A stretch of DNA of 64,000 nt from Maniola hyperantus (GCF_902806685.2 NC_048539.1:3360501-3424500); one strand, 5' to 3'. Positions 43,671 to 55,139 are shown, counted from the stretch's first letter. The notes: generated from the letters alone by a model not told the origin. Translations and numbers: made by a program.

Positions 43671-43974
43671 CACCCCTCGGGTACGGAACCCTAGAAACTC
43701 AATGATAGGTCATTTTAACTGATGAACTAGTTAGCACCTATATACCTAGTACCTATTTTATTTGCTTGCGAATTTCTTAGCTATTTTCTCATACAAGTAG
43801 AATGTCGTAAACTCAAAGTTATAGCAAGGGGATAGTAAACTAAACTTTTAGTAAACAATACGACCATTTAGGAACTGTGGCGCCACATAACCAAAATTTA
43901 TGAGCTTACAACTAACTGTGAAGGTTCTTCGTGTTAACTTAATATTGTATCTTGATATTAAACTCGAATCTTGA

Positions 43975-44137
43975 GGTTTAAAGTACTTAGATAGATTAGA
44001 TAAAAAGTAGCATATGCCCTTCCCCGGGATGCTAGCTATCTCTGTACCAAATTTCGTCAAAACCGGTTGAACGGATGGACCGTGAAAGGCTAGCAGACAG
44101 ACAGACAGACACACTTTCACATTTATAATATTATTAT
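43975..44137 (-). mobile_element. Hel-C fragment
   Basis: GATAAAAAGTAGCATATGCC, CCCGGGATGCTAGCTATCTC, AACGGATGGACCGTGAAAGG and CACTTTCACATTTATAATAT. Confidence 0.6.
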
Positions 44138-44557
44138 GGATGAGTGAATTATGGAGCATTTAGGACCAATTGTTTTCTTTTTATTCCCTTCCAGCTAAAA
44201 ACGTATCCAAAAACCACCTATTTATAAGATAAATTTTCAGAAGACGTTTATAAAACCCATTTAGAATAGATATTTATTCGACGGGAGCTTATTAAGTTTA
44301 TAAATCTTCGCTTTTCGACTATAATTTATGGAAATCCTTGCTCTTAAAGTAAATTGCGTATTCCGATTTAGTGTTGGGTGACAATTATTTTGAAAATACA
44401 GCTAAGTAAGCTTGAGTTATACCTAATTACTATGAGTTAGTAGCTACCGTAAGCAATATTATTTATTAGTAGCTTTACTAGTAATTTACTAGTCGCTTTG
44501 GTAAGAACGATATCCTGGATTCAATTTCCACTTTTGTAGGAACAAAGATACGGTAAT

Positions 44558-44657
44558 TGACTAAGAAAGGATTTTTGAAAATTCAACCCCTAAAGGGGTG
44601 AAATAGGGGTTTGAAATTTGTGTAGTTCACGCGGACGAAGTCGCGAGTATAAGCTAG
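44558..44657 (+). mobile_element. Hel-A 3' fragment
   Basis: CTAAGAAAGGATTTTTGAAA, CACGCGGACGAAGTCGCGAG and TATAAGCTAG then T; the microsatellite head is missing. Confidence 0.65.
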
Positions 44658-44659
44658 TT

Positions 44660-45405
44660 ACAATAAAGCGCACAGATATTTCACTAGACATCTTATGCTC
44701 CTTTACCACTTCTATAAAATTCTGAATTCTATGATGAGATTTAGAAATACGGTTAAAGAACTTTATTCTCATTAAGAATTAAATTCACTTACATGAGAAA
44801 TTTAACAAATAAACAGTAGGTATCTTATCCACACATCAACTGCGACTTTATACAAAACAAAGTGGGTAGAAATAAAATTATTACAAAGTAAGCGAGTCGA
44901 TCGAGTGCGCGAATGGCACGGACATAACATGGATTATTAGACACTAGATACGGCTGGCACTTCAAGATAAGTACAGTAAGTAGTGTAGTAGTATTTTCTG
45001 TACCTATGTGTATGTATTATTTATAGTAAAGGGCTTATAATATGTAAATGTACACAAATATGTATATTTAAGTATATTTATATATATAATATGCATTTTA
45101 TTTTTATTTTTATAGTCGTGTATGTGAGTTTAGTATGAAAGTAGATATTAATTATATTTATATATAAATATAAATGTAGCAGAATATGGATTTTTTTATG
45201 TTAAAGTTATTTTTGTTAATGTAATTTATCACTTGGTTCTAGTTATTGTTCAGTATATGAAATTTTAGGAGTTTTTTTGTAAGTTTGTAAAGACTGTGTG
45301 TTTTATGTCACTGGGTAGCCTATTGTATAATTGTACGCCTTCGAACAAAACATTTTTCATCCCGTAGAAGTGCTAGAATCCCACTTTTCGCTCGTAGTCT
45401 TTAGT
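44660..45405. other. AT-rich stretch, possibly a LINE 3' UTR
   Basis: 45010-45400 is T/A-rich with TATATTTATATATAA runs and no coding frame. Nothing else recognised. Confidence 0.35.
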
Positions 45406-45408
45406 ACT

Positions 45409-47210
45409 AATAGGCTACTTGACAATTTTTTTAAGTTGGTCTTAAATGGTTAATATTTGTCCTATTATATCAAAAAAATTAACACTATATTTTTTTGCGC
45501 CCTAAAAACCGTAAAACTTTAATTTAAAAAAATATTTTTCTTAGACAGGTGAAAACACTGTCGGCCATGTTTGGCCGATAGATTATCTGTGCTCTGACGT
45601 CATGCATTTGTAAACAACAGCATAACCCTGTGGTTATAATGTTGTTTACAAATGCATGACGTCAGAGCACAGCTATCATGCTAGGGAAAAAATGGGGGCT
45701 AAAACCAAAGATAATGAAATGGTTATACCTATCGGTAGTAAGATGTTCACTAACATATGCTGCACTTGTATGGTGGCCAAGAACTCTCCTTACTACCGCC
45801 CAGCAAGAACTACAGAAATTTCAACGACAAGCATGCCTCGCCATTACCGGCTGCATGAGTACCACACCAACAGCAGCGTTAGAAGTCATATTGGGCATTC
45901 CGCCCCTACACATACACATCAAAGAAGAAGCAACACTCGCAGCCCTGAGACTGAAAACCTCAGGGCATTGGAAAGAACAAAACACAATGCACACTAAAAT
46001 TCTAGGGCAAAGCATAAACAAAGAACCACGTTTGCAGTGGAAATGCGACAGAACCGAAAAACAACACATACTAGACAAAAACTACAAGATAAACTCAGAG
46101 AAGAACTTAGATCCGAAGCCAGCACAAGACACAATAGAAGTGTACACCGACGGATCCAAAACGAAAACGGGCACAGGAGCTGGAGCCTACTGCCAAGAAC
46201 TAAACATGAGAATAAGTCACGCACTCGGTAAGGACAACTCTGTCTTCCAAGCAGAGTGTGTGGGCATTATGACCGCGGCTATAGCCGTGGCCAATCGACA
46301 GGTAACAAACTTTAAAATTAACATTAACTCTGATAGCCAAGCTGCTCTTAAAGCCTTGGCTAGATTCTCGACGACCTCACAACTTATACAAGACTGCCAC
46401 AAGACTCTGGAAACACTCGCCATGTCAAACGACATCACCCTAAGGTGGGTCAAAGGACATGATGGAGACCAGGGAAACGAGGCGGCCGACGCACTAGCAC
46501 GAAAGGCTACGACATTGAAGGTGATCGGGCCAGAACCTATTGTTCCCATACCCTTCAGTGAGTATAAAACCTGGTTGCATGAACTAACACAAAAAGAGCA
46601 TTCCCAACTATGGGCGAACACAACTGACTGCAGGCAAGCCAAAGAGGCTTTCCCCAACATAGACAAACGGCAACTAACAAACTACTCCGCCTGGACAGAG
46701 GTAAACTTAGAAAGGTGGTGGGACTCATAACAGGGCATAGCCCACTAAACAAACACCTTTTCGTTATAGGTGTCACCGACAGTCCTTTGTGCAGGGCATG
46801 CATGGAGGTCGACGAAACACCGACGCACGTGGTCCTAGAGTGCACGGGCGTAGCAGAACAACGCGAACGCCATTTGGGTTCCCCGACCTCATTCCATGAA
46901 GCCCTCGGCAACCTGGGCGGTCTACTCGGCTTCTGGAGTGAGCTTGGATGGCTGGAGTGAAGACTTCAGCGGGGAGGGGCAATGCACGCACAACAGACGG
47001 AAACGTTTAAGTGCGGAAACCAGCCCAGAGCGAAGAAGAAGAAGAAGAAGATGGCCGACAGTGTTTTCACCTGTCTAAGAAAAATATTTTTTTAAATTAA
47101 AGTTTTACGGTTTTTAGGGCGCAAAAAAATATAGTGTTAATTTTTTTGATATAATAGGACAAATATTAACCATTTAAGACCAACTTAAAAAAATTGTCAA
47201 GTAGCCTATT
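45409..47210. mobile_element. Long-TIR palindromic element interrupted by a LINE
   Basis: Left arm and loop 45409-45671, right arm remnant 47051-47210; ends AATAGGCTACTTGAC and its inverse. The loop has the reverse orientation of the copy at 19540. The right arm is opened after GACGTCAGAGCACAG by the LINE piece, and about 18 bases of the arm (through ATCGGCCAAAC) are missing at the junction. Confidence 0.85.
45672..46960 (+). pseudogene. 5'-truncated LINE: end of RT, RNase H and CCHC finger
   Basis: The first frame (45678 to TAA at 46728, 350 codons) starts within the end of a reverse transcriptase (WLYLSVVRCSLTYAALVWWP, QKFQRQACLAITGCM). It then has an RNase H domain at residues 153-276 with the four acidic residues: D158 in YTDGS, E193 in QAEC, D219 in NSDSQ and D271 in EAADALA, plus WVKGH. 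A second frame, open from about 46700 to TGA at 46958, continues with LITGHSPLNKHLF and a C-x2-C...H-x4-C finger (SPLCRAC, THVVLEC). The two halves belong to one protein; a frameshift near 46700-46715 separates them. RNase H plus this finger places it among I/R1/Loa-type LINEs. The tail is GAA repeats at 47033-47050. No start codon is meaningful. Confidence 0.85.
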
Positions 47211-47252
47211 ATTGGTTGTAGTTTTTGGCGGCGCAGAAATTAGTTTCTAAAA

Positions 47253-47507
47253 AAAATCCTATTTTATCCTAAGTTTGATGTCACCCTACACAGAGTGGTC
47301 CAGCTTAATTGCAACCAAGCTGATTACTTCTTTTTGTCATATTGTATGAGGAAGGCGACGATCACTGCAACACTAATCATTCTTTTGCAGGATCATCGTT
47401 CCCATTTGTTACTGTAAATCATAAAAATGGTCCTATTTTACTCTAAGTTTGATGTCATCCTACACCGAGTGGCCCAGCGTAATTGCTGCCAAGATTACTT
47501 CTTAACT
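47253..47507 (+). repeat. Diverged direct repeat, 172 bp apart
   Basis: About 80 bases at 47253 (CCTATTTTATCCTAAGTTTG, CACAGAGTGGTCCAGC) recur at 47425 (CCTATTTTACTCTAAGTTTG, CACCGAGTGGCCCAGC). The second lies in a 68-codon frame (47427-47633) of no known family. Confidence 0.5.
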
Positions 47508-47689
47508 CGCTGGCGACAAAAATTGAATTACCATATTAAAATATCCAATGAGCTTCGCACTTCGCATACCAAGGAAGACTTGAAGGGATGTTTACAGAAA
47601 TGCTACACGAGTTTTTTTTTCATAACTTTTTAGAGAAAGAAACGAAACGGATGACTTTAAAATAACTACTTATCCCTACCCTTATTATA

Positions 47690-47890
47690 AATAAATAATA
47701 AATAAATCGTTTATTTCTCAAAAGTATTGGTACAAGTACATATAAGTATTAATTACAATTACAGATTACAAGTGGTGATAATAATATGTAACTAGGTGTA
47801 GGTATATTATACTTGCTTGCACATTTCATAAACTTTTACCAGTGGACCCTACACTAGGAGGTGACCTGTATCGTAGGGTCCGAGTAAATG
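47690..47890 (-). mobile_element. LINE 3' end fragment
   Basis: AATAAATCGTTTATTTCTCA, AGTACATATAAGTATTAATT and ACTTTTACCAGTGGACCCTA have the layout of a reverse LINE 3' UTR. Confidence 0.45.
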
Positions 47891-48044
47891 TTTACCATGG
47901 TTTCCTGTTTTATTTCATTAATGCGGTTAAGCACGGAAAATTAGTGACTGAGGAATATTAATGGTATATATATGTTATAAAACTTATAAATACATATCAT
48001 AATAAGGAATATAATATATAAGAGATCATTACATACTAAAAATA

Positions 48045-48255
48045 AAAGCAAAATTGTGTTTGTTTCATTGTTAATTTGTTGGGTTATTGATTTGTTGATT
48101 TGTTTTTTGAGCGAGGATCGACGTGATTTTTTGCATTGGCATAGTTAAAGACCTGGAGAGTGACATAGGCCACTTTTTATCCCGGAAAATCAAAGAGTTT
48201 CCACGTGATTTTTTTAACCTACATTTACGCGAACGAAGTCGCGGGCATCATTTAG
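48045..48255 (+). mobile_element. Hel-B element
   Basis: AGCAAAATTGTGTTTGTTTC head, TCGACGTGATTTTTTGCATT, TTATCCCGGAAAATCAAAGA and ACGCGAACGAAGTCGCGGGC then CATTTAG; a diverged copy. Confidence 0.65.
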
Positions 48256-48331
48256 TTTTATAAAATCACAAGATATGGTAAGAAATTATTAATTTACAAC
48301 AATAGCATTTTTCAAGTATTCCAGATATCTT

Positions 48332-48562
48332 AAGTGCCACGTAAACGTTCAAACATGTTTGTCAAATATTACGTGTTTGTCAAATTAGTTGAACGTCTGC
48401 GGTCGTGTTTGATGCGTTTGTCAAACAAACTACGTATTTGGCAAATTTGTTTGTTAAACATGCTAGAAGGTGTACGGCTGCGTTTGTCAAACAAAATACG
48501 TGTTTGACAAATTTGATTGACGGCGACTTTGACAAACATGTTTGACCGTTTACGGGGCACTT
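48332..48562. mobile_element. MITE with AGTGCCACGTAAACG ends
   Basis: AGTGCCACGTAAACGTTCAA and TTGACCGTTTACGGGGCACT are inverse ends, each followed inward by CATGTTTGTCAAA-type sequence. TTA lies on both sides, fitting a 3-bp duplication as in PIF/Harbinger. The interior repeats TTTGTCAAACAAA about three times and explains the antisense frames. Confidence 0.75.
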
Positions 48563-48564
48563 TA

Positions 48565-49290
48565 TGTATTTACACACTAGATACTTATACCTAGATATTT
48601 TTAACGCGTAGGTATTACGATTATGAACCCATTAAAAAAATGTTTGTGGATTTATGTATGTAGGAACCTACCTACTCTTTTTTGGCTGACTTCCAAAAAG
48701 AAGGAATTACTTACACAATTTTACGAGTAGATTTGTGATTTTCCATTTTAGAATAATCCTCTACCTGTTATTCGAACCTTTGAACAAGATCACATATCTT
48801 AGCTTAATCCTGTCCAAAGGAAACTCCTTTAATCTTCAACGAAAGCAAAGTAAAAGGGCGGGATATACGAATACATTACAAATGGACAGAAACATGTTTC
48901 TCAAGTCAAAGAAGTCAAAGAGATTTAACCAAAGGTAGAGCGGGCATTGTGAACGTATATCTAATATGAAATATAATTCTAAAATTACTTAATCCTGTAC
49001 TTAGACTTAATATATTCAAGCTTTTCGTAATTCATAAGATTGGGAGCTTAAGTAATACTCTTTAGTTTTCAGAGTCTTGTGTATCGTATCTCACGTATCG
49101 CGTGAAAATCTTCAGTACAGCCGTATGAATGAAAATACAATGACATTTGTGGCTATGACACTGAACACCTCTGCCGCTATTAGTTTAAATAACCTCAACA
49201 CTATTAGCTAAAATTGTAGAAAGACGAATATTTCCAATAGTAACAATTTCGATCATCATTTATTTTGATATTAGATCTCAACCGTCCATA
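48565..49290. other. Anonymous AT-rich stretch
   Basis: A 67-codon frame at 48735 has no known family. CTGACTTCCAAAAAGAAGGA near 48684 is a common MITE-flank word. Nothing else seen. Confidence 0.35.
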
Positions 49291-49299
49291 AAATTGTTA

Positions 49300-49516
49300 T
49301 CTAAATATATAAAAGGAAAAGGTGACTGACTGACTGACTGAGTAACTGATCTATCAACGCACAGCTCAAACTACTGGACGGGTTTGGCACGCAGATAGCT
49401 ATTATGACGTAGGCATCCGCTAAGAAAGGATTTTAGAAAATTCAACCCCTAAGGGGGTGAAATAGAGGTTTGAAATATGTGTAGTCCACGCGGACGAAGT
49501 CGCGAGCATAAACTAG
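49300..49516 (+). mobile_element. Hel-A element
   Basis: A then TCTAAATATATAAAAGG at the start and GCATAAACTAG then T at the end; a short deletion has removed part of the GATCGGGCTG block. Confidence 0.8.
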
Positions 49517-49885
49517 TTTTAATACAAATTGTGTCGACCAGCCTTCAGATTCAACCAGTTTGTTTACTCAGCAACCTATAATCAAGACTTTACACTTCAG
49601 CGAGAAGAGGTCAATTGGTTCAATCACTGGGTAATGGATTCTGTCACTTTGCTCTACTGTCACTGAAATAAAGCTTGAATATCTTTGATTATCGAGTCAA
49701 TTTATATTTATGACGCTCACAGTAAGACCCGATAGCGTTTTCATGATAATGCAAAACCTTCGAAATTTAAGCGTGAGCCGGCACCAAAATTGCTGACTTT
49801 ACTTTATTTGAAATCCTAATGTTGCCCTTCCGACTAAATTTCATGAGCCCTTCATAAAATTTCCATATGGACAGTAGATAAAAAG

Positions 49886-50070
49886 ATGATAGATAACCTG
49901 GTGGTTAAAACGTCTGGTTTCTATTCGGGACGTGCGGGATTATGTCCGTTTTAAGCTATTAAAATATACCTAGCACTAATTTCTTTTACGGTGCAGGAAA
50001 ATATCTTAAAGAAACCTGCATGTTTGCGAGTTCTGTAATGTTCGTCAGCTAGCAAAAGCTTCCTCTCTGT
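49886..50070 (+). mobile_element. SINE-A, old copy
   Basis: AGATAACCTGGTGGTTAAAA (decayed box A), ACGGTGCAGGAAAATATC and GAAACCTGCATGTTTGCGAG. Confidence 0.5.
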
Positions 50071-50233
50071 TGCATGATATCAGTCAAAAACATTAGGACT
50101 AAAGCTCCAAACGCATTTGCGCTCCGGTGCGCGACGCGACGCGTCGGGGCAGTCGCTCAAGTGTGCCTTGCTCTATACAAACTCATTTAAAACTTATTAC
50201 CTATACATATTAAAATTCATATAATTTAAACTA

Positions 50234-50455
50234 CTAGCTGATGCCCGCGACTTCGTCCGCGTGGAATTAGGTCTTTTAAAAATCCCGTGGGAACTCTTTG
50301 ATTTTCCGGGATAAAAAGTAGCCTATGCCACTCTCCAGGTCCTTATCTATAACCATGCAAAAAATCAGGTCAATCCGTTGCACCGTTGCGACGTGATTGA
50401 AGGACAAACCAACAAAAGAACAAACAAACACACTCGCATTTATAATATTAAGGAT
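50234..50455 (-). mobile_element. Hel-B element splitting a GC-rich repeat
   Basis: CTAGCTGATGCCCGCGACTT to ACACTCGCATTTATAATATT, nearly complete. On its two sides lie GTGCGCGACGCGACGCGTCG (50130) and GCGTCGCAATGCGTCGCGTC (50485), which may be halves of an older GC-rich element. Confidence 0.7.
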
Positions 50456-51002
50456 GTAACAAGGGTACTGATATTTACCGGGCCGCGTCGCAATGCGTCG
50501 CGTCACGTCAATTTGTAGTTTTTACTTGTCTATATTGGAACCCGATTGCACGGGTCGTAGCCACGTAGCCACGTGGCACGTTGCCACGACGAGACTGCGG
50601 TGCTGCGAGAGATTGAAGTTCGAGCTACCATGGGCAGTAGCGAACTACCCTCTTTCTTGTTCTTTTCGCTGGAACGTCACGATTCCGTGCAATTGGGTTG
50701 AAATAAAAACATCAAACTAATCGTGGTATGTACCCGTATCTGCATTAAAATAACGTTAAACCACTAATTAAGCTTAAGATCGAAAGGAGGTATAAATAAT
50801 TACGAACTTATTATTATGCATTATCACGAATATCCCCTCGTTTTTGTTTTTTTATGTCATTAATGGCTTCCGGTTGTGCCCACTTAAGCACGTTCCAAGC
50901 TTCAAATTAAATAAAAAATTGAACCCAACACGGCAGTTGTAACGTAATCCATCTTCTACATCTATGTACCCACCTTGCGTCTTGTGGCTTTTATTTTCTT
51001 AC

Positions 51003-51280
51003 CTAGCTGACTCGCCCCGGCTTCGCTCGGGTGGAATTTAGAAAATCGACGTGGGGGTAGAATTTTCATAAATCCTGAAATAGTAACGTAACTACGTAAT
51101 ATTTCTTTTGTAACAGAATACCCAAATATCAATTTTCATGCAAATAGCTTGAAAAAATGAATTTACTTAGAATACACCCTCCAAATTTCATGTCTATAGG
51201 ACCAGCGGTTTATGCTGTGCGTTGATATATAAGTCAGTCAGTCAAGAATTTGGATTTTATACATAATATTATGTATAGAT
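51003..51280 (-). mobile_element. Hel-A-like subfamily element
   Basis: CTAGCTGACTCGCCCCGGCT at the end, ACACCCTCCAAATTTCATGT and GACCAGCGGTTTATGCTGTG, then CAGTCAGTCA and ATTTTATACATAATATTATG. Confidence 0.65.
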
Positions 51281-51319
51281 TATTTATTGTAGTTACTTTT
51301 CATTCCCATCCTTATGCTC

Positions 51320-51460
51320 TGACTAGCTTAAGGCCGCAAATTTCAAACCCCAATTTTACCCCCTTATGGGTTTAATTTTCAAAAATCCTTTCTTAGCGAG
51401 GGGTCGCCCCACACACTCGGACGTTCCTCCCCGATTGCTAACCCAACCTGTCTACTACTC
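51320..51460. mobile_element. Hel-A piece joined to a MITE piece
   Basis: 51330-51400 is TTTCAAACCCCAATTTTACC to AAAATCCTTTCTTAGCGA of reverse Hel-A. It passes into TCCTCCCCGATTGCTAACCC and AACCTGTC, the right arm of the MITE family at 37096. Confidence 0.55.
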
Positions 51461-51799
51461 TTTTCTTTATAAATAATTGATCGAATGGCTTTCTTTTGGC
51501 AAATAAAAATAGCATGTAGCATTGTCCCGCAATAAGGTTCCGTACGACATAACACGAACGACATAACATAATAAAAAGGAACTAAACTACAACTAAAGAA
51601 GAACCATAAAAACAAACTGCTCTTCAGAATATTGTGTCACGCACGGCAGCCATTAACAGCTTACAAAACTTCGTTCAAGAGATTTTCTTGTAAATACGAG
51701 CAAGTAAAGGATTAAAGCAAAACGAAGTTATGCCAATATAGGCGAAACTTGGGCCGTATATTTTCAAGCGCTGTCGACTTACCAATTCTCTACGGAGAA

Positions 51800-51895
51800 G
51801 TTTTAAGGGTTCCGTATCTAAAACAAGGAACCCTTATAGTTTCGTACAGTTCATCTGTCTATCTGTGTGTCCACGCAGCTATTTTCAAAATACAC
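51800..51895 (+). mobile_element. Rep-Q fragment
   Basis: AGGGTTCCGTATCTAAAACA and AGTTCATCTGTCTATCTGTG; a possible other end (CACGGAACCCTACTTTATGC, ACTTGACTAG) lies at 53000-53045. Confidence 0.45.
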
Positions 51896-51946
51896 TATGT
51901 GAGCTGAAAAAGCATTATCCAAACCTGTGCGACCAAAGCAACTACA

Positions 51947-52465
51947 ATGCGAGAACCTCAGCCATGCGGCGATCACCACCTATACACATGTAAGTATACA
52001 CGGGCTGTTCGACTTGTGGACGATCCCAAACTAACCGGCTCGTTGGAAAGCCTGGAGCACCGCAGAGACGTTAGCGCTCTATGCGTGTTCTATCGCCTGT
52101 ATAATGGGGAGTGCTCTGAAGAGCTTTTTGACCTCTTTCCACCCTCTTTTTTCTACAACCGCACCGCGCGCCACCGTAAGGAATTTCACCCTCACCATCT
52201 GGGTGTCTGGTGCACTTCAACCGTCCGCTGCGCCAGATCCTTCTTTCCACGCACGTGCAAACTGTGGAACCAACTCCCATCGGCGGTGTTCCCACTACAT
52301 TATAACATGGGGTTATTCAAGGGGCGGACCAACAAATTCCTAAAAGGCCGGCAACGCATCGGCGGCTCCTTTGGCGCTGCAAATGTTCATGGGCGGCGAT
52401 AATCACTTAACATCAGGTGACCCGCCTGCTCGTTTGCTCGCTATATCTATTTAAAAAAAAAGTAC
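51947..52465 (+). pseudogene. LINE reverse-transcriptase C-terminal relic and 3' tail
   Basis: The frame to TAA at 52400 encodes 151 residues including RAVRLVDDPKLTGSLESLEH, RRDVSALCVFYRLYNGECSE, PHHLGVW and FFPRTCKLWNQLPSAVFPLH. This is a very common lepidopteran LINE C-terminus. The tail CACTTAACATCAGGTGACCC ends in A-rich sequence at 52465. The element is 5'-truncated but this part of the frame is intact, so it is fairly recent. The antisense and +1 frames are shadows. Confidence 0.8.
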
Positions 52466-52542
52466 TATACGCATTACGCATGTGTGTCCCTCATCCCGTG
52501 ATCATGACGCGCAGGTGAAGCCCTACCTAAAAATTTGGCTTA

Positions 52543-52722
52543 CAGTACGCGGCCGAAAGTAATGTACATCGACCTTTAGAAGAAGATAGCAGATTTGTAG
52601 AGCATTGTTCCTGTCGTTGAGACCGACAAAACGTCATATAGGAATGAGTGACAGAGACAACGTTCTACAAAGCCGAAATTTCATTCTAAGAGCCGATGCA
52701 CATTACTTTTGGCCGCGTACTG
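52543..52722. mobile_element. TA-flanked MITE, CAGTACGCGGCCGAAAG family
   Basis: Ends CAGTACGCGGCCGAAAGTAA and TTACTTTTGGCCGCGTACTG are nearly perfect inverses, and TA flanks both sides (52541-52542, 52723-52724). Length 180 bp. Confidence 0.8.
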
Positions 52723-53242
52723 TACCTTCTCGAGGGATACCTCATTAAACAAGCACCTATTTTAAAATCAGTATAAGGTTTATTGGACAGTTTTTGAAAA
52801 AACCCCTTAAACGAATTGTGTTGTGTTTTTTTATGAATTTCCTTTATTGATTTTTAACATTCTAGTCTGTAAAGGGAGAGCACTGATGCCTATAACACGG
52901 GACTGTGTAACTTATTTTAGGCATCAGTAGCTCAACCAAATTTTTGATGTAAAGGTGAAACAATAAATGATTTATTTTTGTTTTTAGCAATTAGCAAGGC
53001 CACGGAACCCTACTTTATGCGTGTCTGATACGCACTTGACTAGTTTTTTCTTATGTCGATGAGAAAGTTTAGGATAAATGGATTTTGAATTGGGAATGGG
53101 AGACAATGTGTCTAGAATATAATATTATGATCTATTGTTTTTGTCAGTTTGCAAAAATAAAGTTTTCGAGGGTTAAATATAATATGTCTGAATAGTATAA
53201 AACAAAGTCACAATTCGCGTTTATCTGATTTTTTGTTTGTAA

Positions 53243-53420
53243 CTAGCTTATGCTCGGGATTTCATCCGCGTAGACTTCAAAAATTTCAAACCCTTATTTT
53301 ACCCTCTTAGGTATCGAATTTTCAAAAAATCCTTTCTTAGCGGATGTCTACATCGTAATAGCTATATGCATGCCAAATTTCAGCCCGGTCCTTCCAGTAG
53401 TTTGAGCTGTGCGTTTTAAA
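53243..53420 (-). mobile_element. Hel-A, head lost
   Basis: CTAGCTTATGCTCGGGATTT, TTCAGCCCGGTCCTTCCAGT and TTTGAGCTGTGCGTTTTAA; cut before the microsatellite. Confidence 0.65.
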
Positions 53421-53424
53421 CCTA

Positions 53425-54795
53425 TATTTGGATTTCTAAAACTCATTTTCATCGTCATTTCGGAATGTTTATGTTGATAAATTTTTAATAATAATCCTTG
53501 TATAGCGGTTGCATTGAACTTACATAATAGGTAGGTAGGTATTTTGTCTTTTTCCTTCAAACGTGAGGGCTAAAACTCTGAAATTTTATTCATGTGATCC
53601 AGATGTGATCCTTCATTTACTTATCATATGAAAACTCGAATTTATTTATTTAGAGTCAGCTCACACTATAGAAGATCTCATCTCCTGGAAATATTCTCGA
53701 ATATATTGACGAAGTTCGTAAAGAAAATGTTTGGATGTGTTGTATAAAGGTTGCAATAAGCAACATCTTGAACCTCAGAAAATATATCCAAAGGGCACTT
53801 CACAGCTCAAGAACACTCCATGTTCAGCGAAATAAAGACAAAACACGTATTTGCTATATGTATCTACTTGAGAGAGTAAATCAATAGGTGTTGAATTTGG
53901 AAAGAGAAAAGTTTTATAATGTTCCGCTACATTGCTGCTGCGACATTGCTGCCTAGCTCGGAATGTAATGTCATATAAGCTTATAGAGATTGTATGGGGA
54001 CTAGTAGTGCCGCGACAGCGCTGTGACAGCTGGTGACAGCACTGTTGCGGCAGCGCTGCTGCGTGCAGCGTGGTTCGGAATCATACCTTAAGTCAGAATT
54101 TAATTTCGTTAAACAAGAGCAATCCTCCCCCTCCTCCAATACGGTTGGTTACCGTGGAGGAGTAAGACCAAAACCCCCCCGTTTCGAATGTAAATTATTA
54201 TAATACGTTCACAACTCAAAATAATCAATGCACATACAACGAGAATTTTTTATAAGTATTTAATAAGAAGAATATAGGATAAAAACAGGTTTTATACCTA
54301 TTATATATACGTATGCATAAAAAAGAAATTCTGGGATACTAACATGAGAAAAATATCTATAAAGTAAAATGTGAAAAAATAAAATTAATTTGCATTTTGC
54401 ATTAGGTAATTGTAATTTGCATTAGGTAATGCAAATTACAGAATATAAAGGCAGAACCGGGGGGAGGCCTTATACCCAAATATGGGATCCTTATCTACAC
54501 AGAATACCTACTCACATAACAAATTTAATTTGTAACTTTTGTAAATTAATAATTATTAACTACCTAACATAACATATCAAACAAACCTTACACATACAAA
54601 ACACGTAGTTAATTATTATACTAACATAATTATACTAACAAAACTAACATAGGATTAAGCGAAAAAGTTATAAAAATAAATAATATTAGATGCGAGTAGT
54701 TATAAGAAAACATTGTACCTATATAAAGATAAGGAAGTAAATAAAGGCTTAATAATAATAATAAAAACAAGAGCACATTTAAAGTGTTTTGCCCA
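53425..54795. other. Anonymous stretch with one GC-rich patch
   Basis: No exon recognised. 53940-54080 has GCTGCTGCGACATTGCTGCC and GACAGCGCTGTGACAGCTGG type words, richer in GC than its surroundings and possibly an old inverted-repeat element. 54395-54440 has a small inverted repeat (TTTGCATTAGGTAAT, ATTAGGTAATGCAAA). Confidence 0.35.
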
Positions 54796-54802
54796 TCGAT
54801 AT

Positions 54803-55129
54803 AAATGACAAGATATGACATTTCGGCTTTGTAGAGCGTTGTCTTTGTCACTCATACCTATATGACGTTTTGTCGGTCTCAATGACAGGGACAGCGCTCT
54901 ATATATCTGCTATCTCCTTCTAAATGTCGATGTACATCTCTATATATAAAAATGAATCGGTGAATGTGTTGCTCATGGCAAATCTCGAGAACAGCTGAAC
55001 CGATTTCGCTAATTCATTTTTTATAATATTCCTTGAAGTACGAGGATGGTTCTTACGGAGAGAAAAATTAAAAAGAATCCTGAAAAAGAATCGACTGTTA
55101 GACGGTATGAAGTTCGCCGGGGCAGCTAG
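54803..55129. mobile_element. MITE fragment followed by Helitron-like element
   Basis: 54803-54940 is the inner part of the CAGTACGCGG MITE (GACGTTTTGTCGGTCTCAAT). 54938-55129 runs TATATATAAAAATGAATCGG to AGTTCGCCGGGGCAGCTAG, another family with a CTAG end. Confidence 0.55.
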
Positions 55130-55139
55130 TTTGAAAAGA

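Noticed and set aside
45821..46911. Several antisense frames of 76-149 codons
   Set aside because: All are shadows of the RNase H LINE coding sequence on the + strand.
52071..52343. Frames of 74 (-) and 79 (+) codons
   Set aside because: They overlap the LINE reverse-transcriptase C-terminus in other frames and lack any family resemblance.
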